8,015 nt of DNA from Bacillota bacterium (GCA_017398165.1 JAFQHB010000183.1:1-8015); one strand, 5' to 3'; positions 1-6,105 are shown, counted from the stretch's first letter. Numbers and translations are program-made. The notes: generated by a model from the letters alone, not told the origin.

Positions 1-1
1 C

Positions 2-1399
2 TCCCAGTGGGGGCAAGATTTCCGCCCCAGCTACCTCAAGATAATTGATTTCCTGCAGCGTCTGCCGCAGCATCCGCGGCTGGCTGCTTTCACCGCCACC
101 GCCACCCAACAGGTCCGCGAGGATATCGAGCACACCCTGCAGATGCACCGACCGGTACGCGTAATCACCGGTTTTGATCGCCCCAACCTGCACTATGAGG
201 TGCTGCATCCCGAGAATAAAACCGCCGCACTGCTGCGTCTGCTGCAAAAGCACCGGGGCAAAAGCGGCATCATCTATTGCTCTACCCGCAATAACGTCGA
301 AAAAATCTGTGATGACCTGCGCCGCAAAGGCATTCTGGCCACACGCTATCACGCCGGGCTGACGGATGAAGAACGCCAGCAAAATCAAGAGCATTTTATC
401 TACGATCACAGCCCCGTTATGGTCGCCACCAATGCTTTCGGTATGGGTATTGATAAATCCAACGTCAGCTTTGTCATCCACTATAATATGCCCAAAAGTC
501 TGGAAGCCTACTATCAGGAGGCCGGGCGTGCCGGGCGCGATGGCGAAAAGGCAGACTGCATCCTGCTCTACTCTGCCGGGGATATCCACACCGCCAAGTT
601 CCTGATACAGGCCCCCGGCAACAACGAGGAACTGACCGATGAAGAACGCCGCCTGGTCATCGAGCAGGATATGGCGCGGCTGGACACTATGATCGGCTAT
701 TGCAAGACGACCGGCTGCCTGCGACGCTACATACTGGATTACTTCGGGCAGGAGCAGCACGATGACTGCGATAATTGCGGCAACTGCGCCGCCACATTTA
801 CCCTGCAGGATGTCACTACCGAGGCACAGATGATACTATCCTGCGTGCGCCGCATCTACGATAAGATCGGCTGTCCGCTTGGCTCCACTATGCTGATCAA
901 TGTGCTGCGCGGCAGTAAGCAGAAAAAAATCCGTGAGCTGCGGCTGGATGAAATATCCACCTACGGCCTGCTGCCCAACACCCCGGCAAACAAGCTGCGC
1001 CGCATCATCGATCATCTGGAGAATACCGGCTATCTGCGCCGCGAACCGCTGCACAGCACTATCCTGCTCACCCCGCAGTCTGCCGATATCCTCTTTCACG
1101 GCACACAGGTACAGATGCCCGTCCGCAAGGAGGCCGCTCCCCAACGCACCACAGCCCCCAGCCCAGCCGCCTCCGATGCCACCCTGCTGAATGCCCTCAA
1201 AGAGCTGCGTCTGCAGCTCGCCCAGCAGGAGAAAGTACCGGCCTACATCATCTTCTCCAACGCTACGCTGGTCGATATGGCCATCAAAATGCCGCGCAGT
1301 ATCGATGAATTGCTGCTGGTATCCGGTGTGGGCGAGGTCAAAGCCCAGCGCTTCGGGCGAGAATTCCTGCAGGTCATCGACCGTTACTGCCGAGAATAA
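2..1399 (+). CDS. recQ: ATP-dependent DNA helicase RecQ, 5'-truncated
   Basis: RecQ is a superfamily 2 3'-5' DNA helicase acting in recombination and replication-fork repair. The frame is open from base 2, so the gene enters from the left; 465 residues are visible. About 150 N-terminal residues, including the Walker A and DEAH motifs, are probably missing, judged against the roughly 600-residue family. Visible in order: SQWGQDFRPSY at residues 1-11, the FTATAT motif III near 32-37, motif IV GIIYCSTRNN near 89-98, motifs V and VI ending in QEAGRAGRDG near 172-181, and four zinc-binding cysteines at about 239, 256, 259 and 262. A winged-helix RQC domain follows (about 270-350), then a C-terminal HRDC domain (about 393-465, with LLVSGVGEVKAQRFG). 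All three auxiliary domains are present, as in E. coli RecQ. The first in-frame ATG, at 143, lies inside the helicase core and is not the start. The gene converges on metK across a shared terminator. I see nothing degenerate. Confidence 0.97.
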   Translation, partial: SQWGQDFRPSYLKIIDFLQRLPQHPRLAAFTATATQQVREDIEHTLQMHRPVRVITGFDRPNLHYEVLHPENKTAALLRLLQKHRGKSGIIYCSTRNNVEKICDDLRRKGILATRYHAGLTDEERQQNQEHFIYDHSPVMVATNAFGMGIDKSNVSFVIHYNMPKSLEAYYQEAGRAGRDGEKADCILLYSAGDIHTAKFLIQAPGNNEELTDEERRLVIEQDMARLDTMIGYCKTTGCLRRYILDYFGQEQHDDCDNCGNCAATFTLQDVTTEAQMILSCVRRIYDKIGCPLGSTMLINVLRGSKQKKIRELRLDEISTYGLLPNTPANKLRRIIDHLENTGYLRREPLHSTILLTPQSADILFHGTQVQMPVRKEAAPQRTTAPSPAASDATLLNALKELRLQLAQQEKVPAYIIFSNATLVDMAIKMPRSIDELLLVSGVGEVKAQRFGREFLQVIDRYCRE

Positions 1400-1409
1400 T
1401 ACGCATAAG

Positions 1410-1453
1410 AAAAACGCCCCGCAGGCATACACCGCTTGCCGGGACGTTTTTTT
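1410..1453. terminator. Bidirectional intrinsic terminator between recQ and metK
   Basis: A run of five A (1410-1414) is followed by CGCCCCGCAGGC, a 7-base loop ATACACC, then GCTTGCCGGGACG and seven T (1447-1453). The arms pair along about 11 GC-rich positions with one C·A mismatch, one bulged C and one G·U; the flanking A and T runs can extend the stem. The T run lies downstream for recQ (stop at 1399), and the A run gives a U run for transcripts of metK (stop at 1475), so it probably ends both convergent units. Confidence 0.85.
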
Positions 1454-1474
1454 ATAATATTTATATCATAAACC

Positions 1475-2590
1475 TCAGGCAAAATCAGGCAATATCTGCT
1501 CCCACGGGAACTCCGGACGGCCAAAATGCCCGTATGCCGCAGTCGGTTTGAAAATCGGCCGACGCAGATCAAAAGTATCAATGATACCCGCAGGTGTCAT
1601 ATCAAAATTAGCACGGATTTTGGCTACGATCTCTGCCTCGCTCATCTTGCCGGTACCAAAGGTATCCACCATAATGGATACCGGCTCGGCCACACCGATG
1701 GCATAGGCCAACTGTATCTCCAAACGGTCTGCCAGACCGGCTGCCACACAGTTTTTGGCGATGTAGCGCGCCATATAAGCCGCCGAACGGTCTACCTTGG
1801 TGGCATCCTTGCCGGAGAAGCAGCCGCCGCCGTGCCGCGCCATACCACCGTAAGTATCCACGATAATCTTGCGGCCGGTCAGACCGGTATCACCCTGCGG
1901 GCCGCCGATAACAAAGCGCCCGGTGGGGTTGATGTGATAAACGGTGTCCGCCGTCAGCATTTCCTCCGGCAGTACCTTGCGGATCAGCTTGTCCAGCAGC
2001 TCGGCCCGCAGCTCACGGATATCGATCTCCGGATCGTGCTGCGCCGATACCACTACGGTGGGGATACGACAGGGACGCCCTGCCTCATCATATTCCACAG
2101 TTACCTGGGCTTTGCCGTCAGGCCGCAGCCAGGCCAGCTCGCCGCTCTTTCTCAGGCGGGTCAGCTCACGGGTCAGCGCGTGCGCCATAGTGATGGGCGC
2201 CGGCATCAGTTGTTCAGTCTCGCGGCAGGCATAGCCAAACATAATACCCTGATCGCCCGCACCGCCGACATCTACGCCCATAGCGATATCACCGCTCTGC
2301 TCGTCGATACTGGTCATAATAGCACAGGTATCAGCATCAAAACCCATACTGGAGCCGGTATAGCCGATCTCGCGTATCGCATCACGCGCGATCTTCGGGA
2401 TATCAATATAGCCGGATGTAGTGATCTCACCACCGACCAACACCATACCTGTATTGGTAAAAGTCTCACACGCAACGCGGGAATCAGGATCCTGCTCCAG
2501 CGCGGAATCCAGAATAGCGTCGGAAATGGTATCCGCGATCTTATCGGGATGCCCCTCAGTGATCGACTCAGACGTAAAAATTCTGTTCAT
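1475..2590 (-). CDS. metK: S-adenosylmethionine synthetase
   Basis: MetK is a cytosolic enzyme that makes S-adenosylmethionine from methionine and ATP, releasing phosphate and pyrophosphate. The 371-residue product is complete at both ends, a little short of the usual 380-400. Visible: FTSESITEGHPDKIAD at 5-20 with His14 and Asp16 for ATP and metal binding, ACETFTNTGMVLVGGEITT at 40-58, the GAGDQG signature at 110-115, NPTGRFVIGGPQGDTGLTGR at 221-240, the phosphate-binding GGGCFSGKD at 254-262, and the closing AAYGHFGRPEFPW at 351-363. The ATG has a strong GGAGGA (2597-2602) 6 bases upstream. It lies 32 bases after coaBC and is the last gene of the − strand operon before the 1410-1453 terminator. 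The segment between GVD and GAGDQG is only two residues, much shorter than in E. coli or B. subtilis, and accounts for much of the reduced length. I see no SAM riboswitch in the 32-base gap. Function is near certain from the signatures. Confidence 0.98.
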   Translation of the reverse strand: MNRIFTSESITEGHPDKIADTISDAILDSALEQDPDSRVACETFTNTGMVLVGGEITTSGYIDIPKIARDAIREIGYTGSSMGFDADTCAIMTSIDEQSGDIAMGVDVGGAGDQGIMFGYACRETEQLMPAPITMAHALTRELTRLRKSGELAWLRPDGKAQVTVEYDEAGRPCRIPTVVVSAQHDPEIDIRELRAELLDKLIRKVLPEEMLTADTVYHINPTGRFVIGGPQGDTGLTGRKIIVDTYGGMARHGGGCFSGKDATKVDRSAAYMARYIAKNCVAAGLADRLEIQLAYAIGVAEPVSIMVDTFGTGKMSEAEIVAKIRANFDMTPAGIIDTFDLRRPIFKPTAAYGHFGRPEFPWEQILPDFA

Positions 2591-2622
2591 AAAAAATCCT
2601 CCACAAAAGCCCGCGGCAGCGC

Positions 2623-3825
2623 TCAGCGCCCACGCAGCGCCTCCACCACCGCATCCAGTATATACTCCGCCGCCTGCTGTTTGCTACACAGCGGATATTC
2701 CGTCTTGATGCCGCCGGGCTGGAATATCGTGATAATATTGGTGTCCACATCAAAGCCTGCACCGGCACGGCTGACGTCGTTGCCCACCAGCATATCGGCG
2801 TTTTTCTTCTGCAGCTTGGCAGTGGCATAAGCATCGAGATCATTAGTCTCGGCTGCAAAGCCCACCAGCAGCTGATGCGTCTTTTTCTCGCCCAGCTCAC
2901 GCAGGATATCCGGGTTCTTCACCAGATGCAGCGTCAGTTCATCGTTATCATCGGTCTTTTTGATTTTGCGGTCGGCCGGGGCAGCCACGCGGTAATCGGC
3001 TACCGCCGCCGCCATCACCACGATATCGCAGGTATCATACTCCGATATCACAGCCTCGCGCATCTCCACCGCGCTGCCGCTTTTGATCAGACGCACACCC
3101 GCAGGCGTTGCCAGATGCGCGCCACTCACCAGCACTACCTCGGCTCCGCGCTCACGGGCAACAGCAGCCACGGCATAGCCCATCTTGCCGCTGCTGCGGT
3201 TGGTAATATAACGCACCGGGTCGATCGGCTCGCTCGTCGGCCCCGCAGTCACCAGCACCTTCTTGCCCGCCAGATCCTGCCTGGGCAGCAGCAGCTTCTG
3301 CAGCGCTTCCTCGATCACCGTCACGTCAGGCAGCTTGCCCTCGCCCACCGCACCACAGGCCAAATGCCCGGATGCCGGCGGCAGAATATGCCAGCCGTGC
3401 TCCCGCAGGGTAGCCAGATTGTGCTGCACTGCCGGGTTGCGGTACATATTGGTATTCATCGCCGGAGCCATAAAAAGCGGACAGGTAGCCGCCAGCACGG
3501 CAGAAGTCAGCGCATCATCCGCAATACCGGCCGCGATCTTGCCGATAACATTAGCCGTCGCGGGGACGATAACCAGCGCATCAGCCTTATCTGCCAGCGC
3601 GATATGCACGATACCCCAGCCCGGACCAGTCACGAACTCATCAACTGCCACCGGATTGGCCGTCAGTGCCTGCAGCACCAGCGGCGAGATAAATTTGGCA
3701 GCGTTGGCCGTCATCACACAATGCACGTCGGCACCATTTTTCTTCAGCCAGCTGGCAATATCAGCGGCTTTGTAGGCGGCAATACCGCCGCAGATGCCCA
3801 AAACGATCTTTTTGTTCGCAAACAT
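2623..3825 (-). CDS. coaBC: Bifunctional CoaBC: phosphopantothenoylcysteine synthetase / decarboxylase
   Basis: This enzyme carries out two steps of coenzyme A synthesis. CoaB couples 4'-phosphopantothenate to cysteine using CTP; CoaC decarboxylates the product to 4'-phosphopantetheine using FMN. The 400-residue length is typical of the fused bacterial form. CoaC occupies about 1-180: flavin-binding GGIAAYKA at 13-20, likely catalytic His74 in GIVHIALA, PATANVIGKIAAG at 88-100, the PAMN substrate motif at 121-124, and the active-site Cys157 in SGHLACGAVGEG. CoaB follows from about 185: VLVTAGPTSEPIDPVRYITN at 190-209 with Asn209, RSSGKMGYA, AAAVADYR at 272-279, the catalytic-lysine region KIKK at 287-290, and VGFAAET at 321-327. 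The ATG has AGAGGA (3833-3838) 7 bases upstream. It starts 14 bases after rpoZ, so the two are surely cotranscribed. Both halves look intact. Confidence 0.97.
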   Translation of the reverse strand: MFANKKIVLGICGGIAAYKAADIASWLKKNGADVHCVMTANAAKFISPLVLQALTANPVAVDEFVTGPGWGIVHIALADKADALVIVPATANVIGKIAAGIADDALTSAVLAATCPLFMAPAMNTNMYRNPAVQHNLATLREHGWHILPPASGHLACGAVGEGKLPDVTVIEEALQKLLLPRQDLAGKKVLVTAGPTSEPIDPVRYITNRSSGKMGYAVAAVARERGAEVVLVSGAHLATPAGVRLIKSGSAVEMREAVISEYDTCDIVVMAAAVADYRVAAPADRKIKKTDDNDELTLHLVKNPDILRELGEKKTHQLLVGFAAETNDLDAYATAKLQKKNADMLVGNDVSRAGAGFDVDTNIITIFQPGGIKTEYPLCSKQQAAEYILDAVVEALRGR

Positions 3826-3839
3826 CGTTTATTCCTCTT

Positions 3840-4040
3840 TTATTCCTTTTCCTCGCAATCCCAGGTCACGATTTCATCATTGATCTCGTGCAGAGCCTGT
3901 GATACGGGATTGATTTTACCCGCACGGGTCATCTCAGGCTCCTGCAGGGTGATCTGGCGCGCACGTTTGGCGGCGGCCACGATCAACTCATACTTGGACT
4001 CGGTTTTAGTAGTCAGGCTGTCAATATACGGTTTGTTCAT
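3840..4040 (-). CDS. rpoZ: DNA-directed RNA polymerase omega subunit
   Basis: Omega is the small subunit that binds the beta' subunit and helps RNA polymerase assemble and stay stable. The product has 66 residues, the usual size in Bacillota. The diagnostic omega segment SKYELIVAAAKRARQI is at 15-30, followed by NPVSQALHEINDEIV near 44-58, which matches the family's 'K.V..AL.EI....I' helix. The tail is acidic. The ATG has GGAGGA (4046-4051) 5 bases upstream. It sits 38 bases after gmk and 14 bases before coaBC, the same neighbours as in B. subtilis. The leader between gmk and rpoZ contains a three-copy 12-bp tandem repeat. Identification rests on the conserved motif, size and position, which agree. 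Confidence 0.95.
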   Translation of the reverse strand: MNKPYIDSLTTKTESKYELIVAAAKRARQITLQEPEMTRAGKINPVSQALHEINDEIVTWDCEEKE

Positions 4041-4053
4041 TTCTGTCCTCCAT

Positions 4054-4089
4054 TTTACGGTCTGCTTTACGGTCTGCTTTACGATCTGC
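4054..4089 (-). repeat. Three 12-bp tandem repeats at the gmk 3' end
   Basis: On the + strand the unit TTTACGGTCTGC occurs at 4054-4065 and 4066-4077, then as TTTACGATCTGC (one mismatch) at 4078-4089. In the − strand mRNA each unit ends in GUAAA. The copy nearest gmk supplies the gmk stop codon, and because 12 is a multiple of three, the other two repeat TAA in the same frame. The array ends three bases before the rpoZ Shine-Dalgarno sequence. It probably arose by local slippage; any function is unproven. Confidence 0.85.
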
Positions 4090-4645
4090 GCGCAGCGATG
4101 ATGCCGCGGATCTCTGCGACCGCTCTTTCTACCCGGTCATTTACTACGGTATGGTTATAATACACACGCTGTGCCAATTCATAATCCAAACATTTCTGTC
4201 TTTTGGCGATCTCCTCGGCGCTGTCGGTATCACGCCCCTGCAGGCGGTGCAGCAATTCCTCTGCCGAAGGCGGCTCCAGAAAGATCAGTACCGCATCAGG
4301 CATCAGCTCACGCACCTGTTTGGCGCCTGCGGTATCTATCTCCAGTATCACGTCCTGCCCGGACAGCAGCTGCTGCTCGACAAAGCTTTTCAGAGTGCCG
4401 TAATAATTGTCATATACGGTCGCCCACTCCAGGAATTCCCCGCGCTCCACACGCTGCAGGAAATCCTCTTTGGTCAAAAAATGATAATGTACTCCATCGA
4501 TCTCACCGGCACGTTTGGCACGGGTGGTAGCCGATATCGAATAAGCCAGCGAACTGTCAGCCGCCATCAGGGCCTTGCAGACAGTACCCTTGCCAACGCC
4601 CGACGGCCCGGAGATCACATACAAAGATCCCTCGGCCTTAGTCAT
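4079..4645 (-). CDS. gmk: Guanylate kinase
   Basis: Guanylate kinase phosphorylates GMP to GDP with ATP, an essential step of purine nucleotide and (p)ppGpp metabolism in the cytosol. The chosen product has 188 residues. Visible: P-loop GPSGVGKGT at 13-21, the GMP-binding stretch ISATTRAKRAGEIDGVHYHF at 37-56, GEFLEWATVYDNYYGT at 69-84, LEIDTAGAKQV at 101-111 where many relatives have 'IDVQGA', the lid-region RDTDSAEEIAKR at 138-149, and VVND at 167-170. An in-frame ATG at 4669 would add eight residues, but it has no ribosome binding site and would overlap remA by 32 bases. The ATG at 4645 has AGAGGAG (4655-4661) 9 bases upstream and overlaps remA by only 8 bases (ATGACTAA), which suggests translational coupling. 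The gene ends in the first unit of a 12-bp tandem repeat. Function is very secure; the start is likely. Confidence 0.96.
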   Translation of the reverse strand: MTKAEGSLYVISGPSGVGKGTVCKALMAADSSLAYSISATTRAKRAGEIDGVHYHFLTKEDFLQRVERGEFLEWATVYDNYYGTLKSFVEQQLLSGQDVILEIDTAGAKQVRELMPDAVLIFLEPPSAEELLHRLQGRDTDSAEEIAKRQKCLDYELAQRVYYNHTVVNDRVERAVAEIRGIIAARRS

Positions 4646-4919
4646 CTTCACCGACTCCTCTGGCATCATTCACGATAGTCAGATTAACGAAACGATGCGA
4701 GATAGTCTCCGGCTGCAGCGGCGAGCAAACGACGTGGCCGCTGTCCATAATGATGACCGATCTGGTGCGGCGGCCATAAGTCGCATCCACCAGCATACCA
4801 TCTTTCTCGCGGGCATCCTGCATAATGCGCTTGATGGGTGCCGACTCAGGGCTTACAATAGCCATTACTCTGTCACCGTTTACCATATTACCAAACCCGA
4901 TGTTGATCAATGAATTCAT
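4638..4919 (-). CDS. remA: RemA-family DNA-binding regulator (DUF370)
   Basis: RemA is a small DNA-binding protein; in B. subtilis it activates biofilm matrix and osmoprotection genes and forms a ring-shaped octamer. The 93-residue product matches it closely: LINIGFGNMV at 4-13, IVSPESAPIKRIMQDAR at 21-37, and DATYGRRTRSVIIMDSGHV at 45-63, then LQPETISHR. Arg17, Pro28, Arg50 and Arg51 appear to correspond to residues linked to DNA binding in the B. subtilis protein. The ATG at 4919 is chosen because homologues begin right at LINIGFG and because AGGGGGA (4928-4934) lies 8 bases upstream. The frame stays open upstream all the way to the yicC stop, which is unusual. Its stop overlaps the gmk start. 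The targets here are unknown; since many RemA-bearing bacteria do not make Bacillus-type matrix, the role may be broader. Confidence 0.95.
   Translation of the reverse strand: MNSLINIGFGNMVNGDRVMAIVSPESAPIKRIMQDAREKDGMLVDATYGRRTRSVIIMDSGHVVCSPLQPETISHRFVNLTIVNDARGVGEDD
4655..4661 (-). promoter_or_regulatory. Ribosome binding site that decides the gmk start
   Basis: AGAGGAG in the − strand mRNA lies within the 3' end of remA, 9 bases before the ATG at 4645. No comparable sequence precedes the upstream in-frame ATG at 4669, which supports the shorter Gmk. Confidence 0.7.
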
Positions 4920-5093
4920 TTTACTTATCCCCCTAATTTGTATCCCTGTTAAAAGTTTTCTTATTGCTTTAATTGCTTTTCGTTTTAATTGCCTCTTTTT
5001 TGATTTCCCTAAAACTGTTCTGCAATATTGCTGAATTACCGGCCATATCCTCTTCATTCCGGCCAAATCAGCTTTATTGTCCTGCCGGCATCG
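4920..5093 (-). other. AT-rich yicC–remA gap with GCAAT motifs
   Basis: This 174-base gap lies upstream of remA. It contains the remA ribosome binding site and several GCAAT motifs on the − strand (4963-4967, 4972-4976, 4988-4992, 5027-5031), with one more on the + strand (5022-5026). Two copies of GCAATTAAA (4968-4976 and 4984-4992) lie 16 bases apart. I looked for a −35/−10 pair for remA and found none I would defend. There is no clear terminator, so yicC and remA are probably cotranscribed. The gap is stop-free in the remA frame. Confidence 0.55.
5018..5035. promoter_or_regulatory. 18-bp imperfect palindrome, possible operator
   Basis: TTCTGCAATATTGCTGAA is an inverted repeat centred on AT (5026/5027): TTC pairs with GAA, there is one T/T mismatch, and GCAAT pairs with ATTGC. 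With no real loop it looks more like a DNA site for a dimeric protein than an RNA hairpin. It lies about 100 bases before the remA start. The regulator is unknown. Confidence 0.35.
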
Positions 5094-5975
5094 CTATTCG
5101 ATGTTCTGGATTTGTTCCCGGATCTTCTCCAATTCGCTCTTGGCGTCGATCACGAGCTTGCTGATCTGCAGGTCATTGGCCTTGGAGCCGATGGTATTGA
5201 TCTCACGATTGATCTCCTGCAGCAGGAAATCCAGCTTGCGGCCCACCGTCTTATCAACCTGCAGCAGCTCGTCCAACTGCAGCAAATGGCTGTCCAGGCG
5301 CACCAGTTCCTCGTTGATGCAGGCACGATCGGCAAAATAAGCGACCTCATTGGCCAGCCGTGTCTCATCCACGGCAGCTACACCATCCAGCAGATCCGCG
5401 ATACGGGCGTGCAGCTTGCTCTGATAACCTGCCACTACCCCCTGCGAAAGCTCGGCGATCTCATCCACGATGGCGCCCACCCGGGCACGCCGCGCCAGCA
5501 GATCGGCCGATAAACGATCTCCCTCCAGCCTGCGCATCGCCGCAAAGGCCGTCAGTGCTTCTTCCAGCGCTGCATCCAGCAGGAGCTGCACATCCTCAGG
5601 GCGTTCATCCTGCTTTTCCATAGTAAATAATCCCGGCAAAGCCAGCAGATCTTCTATTTTGACCTGCCCCGCTATCCCGAGGGAATCTGCCAGGTCATTG
5701 ATAGCCGCGAAATAAGCCGCGGCCAATGCTTTATCGGTCTTCAGCATCTGGGGAGGCTCACCGGCTGCCTCCAGCCTGATGAAAACGTCCACCTTGCCGC
5801 GCTCGGCAAATTGTGCAATCCGATTGCGGATGCTTGCCTCAAAAGAGAGCAGCACCCGGGGAGCATGCAGCACTATCTCCAGAAAACGATTGTTAACGGA
5901 TTTCAGCTCCACTGTCAGCTTATACATATCATTGGCGGCAGTCCCGCTGCCAAAGCCAGTCATACTTCTGGTCAA
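5094..5975 (-). CDS. yicC: YicC/YloC-family endoribonuclease
   Basis: YicC (YloC in B. subtilis) belongs to a widespread endoribonuclease family involved in RNA and small-RNA turnover. The 293-residue length is typical. The N-terminal YicC domain (about 2-155) shows SMTGFGSG at 4-11 and ELKSVNNRFLEI at 23-34. The C-terminal DUF1732 domain (about 208-293) shows ANEVAYFADRACINEELVRL at 208-227, GRKLDFLLQEINREINTIGS at 245-264, and the classic ending SELEKIREQIQNIE. The start is TTG at 5973-5975. It gives the family's usual beginning (M-x-RSMTGFG) and has a strong AGAGGGGG 7 bases upstream; the next ATG, at 5961-5963, would remove the first four residues and lacks a good site. The gene heads the − strand operon and is divergent from rqcH. 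The stop is TAG, in frame with the later remA start. Confidence 0.96.
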   Translation of the reverse strand: MTRSMTGFGSGTAANDMYKLTVELKSVNNRFLEIVLHAPRVLLSFEASIRNRIAQFAERGKVDVFIRLEAAGEPPQMLKTDKALAAAYFAAINDLADSLGIAGQVKIEDLLALPGLFTMEKQDERPEDVQLLLDAALEEALTAFAAMRRLEGDRLSADLLARRARVGAIVDEIAELSQGVVAGYQSKLHARIADLLDGVAAVDETRLANEVAYFADRACINEELVRLDSHLLQLDELLQVDKTVGRKLDFLLQEINREINTIGSKANDLQISKLVIDAKSELEKIREQIQNIE

Positions 5976-5982
5976 ATCTCAG

Positions 5983-5990
5983 CCCCCTCT
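5983..5990 (-). promoter_or_regulatory. G-rich ribosome binding site for the yicC TTG start
   Basis: AGAGGGGG in the − strand mRNA, 7 bases before the TTG codon at 5973-5975. It is the main nucleotide evidence for the non-ATG start. remA uses a similar G-rich site, AGGGGGA. Confidence 0.7.
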
Positions 5991-5998
5991 CTGCAAAA

Positions 5999-6022
5999 GG
6001 ACAAAGCATCCCTGCTTTATCC
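5999..6022 (-). ncRNA. Leader hairpin with GNRA-type loop upstream of yicC
   Basis: In the − strand RNA, GGAUAAAGCA pairs with UGCUUUGUCC over 10 consecutive positions, including one U·G wobble, closed by the tetraloop GGGA, which fits the GNRA pattern. On the + strand the wobble would be a C·A mismatch, so the structure favours the yicC leader. Four U follow the stem, then the ribosome binding site only 8 bases beyond its 3' end. It could be a weak attenuator, a 5' stabilising element or a translation modulator; function is inferred from structure only. Confidence 0.45.
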
Positions 6023-6105
6023 GAAAGATAATAATTCTAAAATAAATTCTAAATTCCTGCCCAAAATACAATTATTTTAATTTTAACCACATATTATCCC
6101 TGCGC

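Noticed and set aside
143..1399. RecQ starting at the ATG at 143
   Set aside because: The frame is open to base 2 and the upstream residues (SQWGQDFRPSY, FTATAT) are conserved RecQ sequence, so the gene is cut by the window.
836..1432. 198-codon − strand frame opposite recQ
   Set aside because: It is antisense to the RQC and HRDC domains of RecQ and runs through the terminator.
2591..2622. SAM riboswitch before metK
   Set aside because: The gap is 32 bases, far too short, and holds only a ribosome binding site and GC-rich sequence.
1526..2830. Long open frame on the + strand opposite metK and the coaBC 3' end
   Set aside because: The translation is rich in His, Arg and Thr with no recognisable motif, and lies antisense to clear metK and coaBC. 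It is a product of GC-rich codon use.
4054..4089. CRISPR-like array
   Set aside because: The units are 12 bases with no spacers, so this is a simple tandem repeat.
2875..4101. 408-codon + strand frame opposite coaBC and rpoZ
   Set aside because: It crosses two well-supported genes on the other strand and has no family signature.
4646..4669. Gmk start at the ATG at 4669
   Set aside because: It has no ribosome binding site and a deeper overlap with remA; the ATG at 4645 is better placed.
5039..5064. Hairpin terminator from the two CCGGCC copies after yicC
   Set aside because: The copies are direct repeats; only a 4-bp self-complementary core can pair across 16 bases, and no T run follows immediately.
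4638..5066. A 142-residue RemA starting at TTG 5066
   Set aside because: Known RemA proteins begin at the LINIGFG segment, and 4919 has a good ribosome binding site. The open extension is kept only as a finding.
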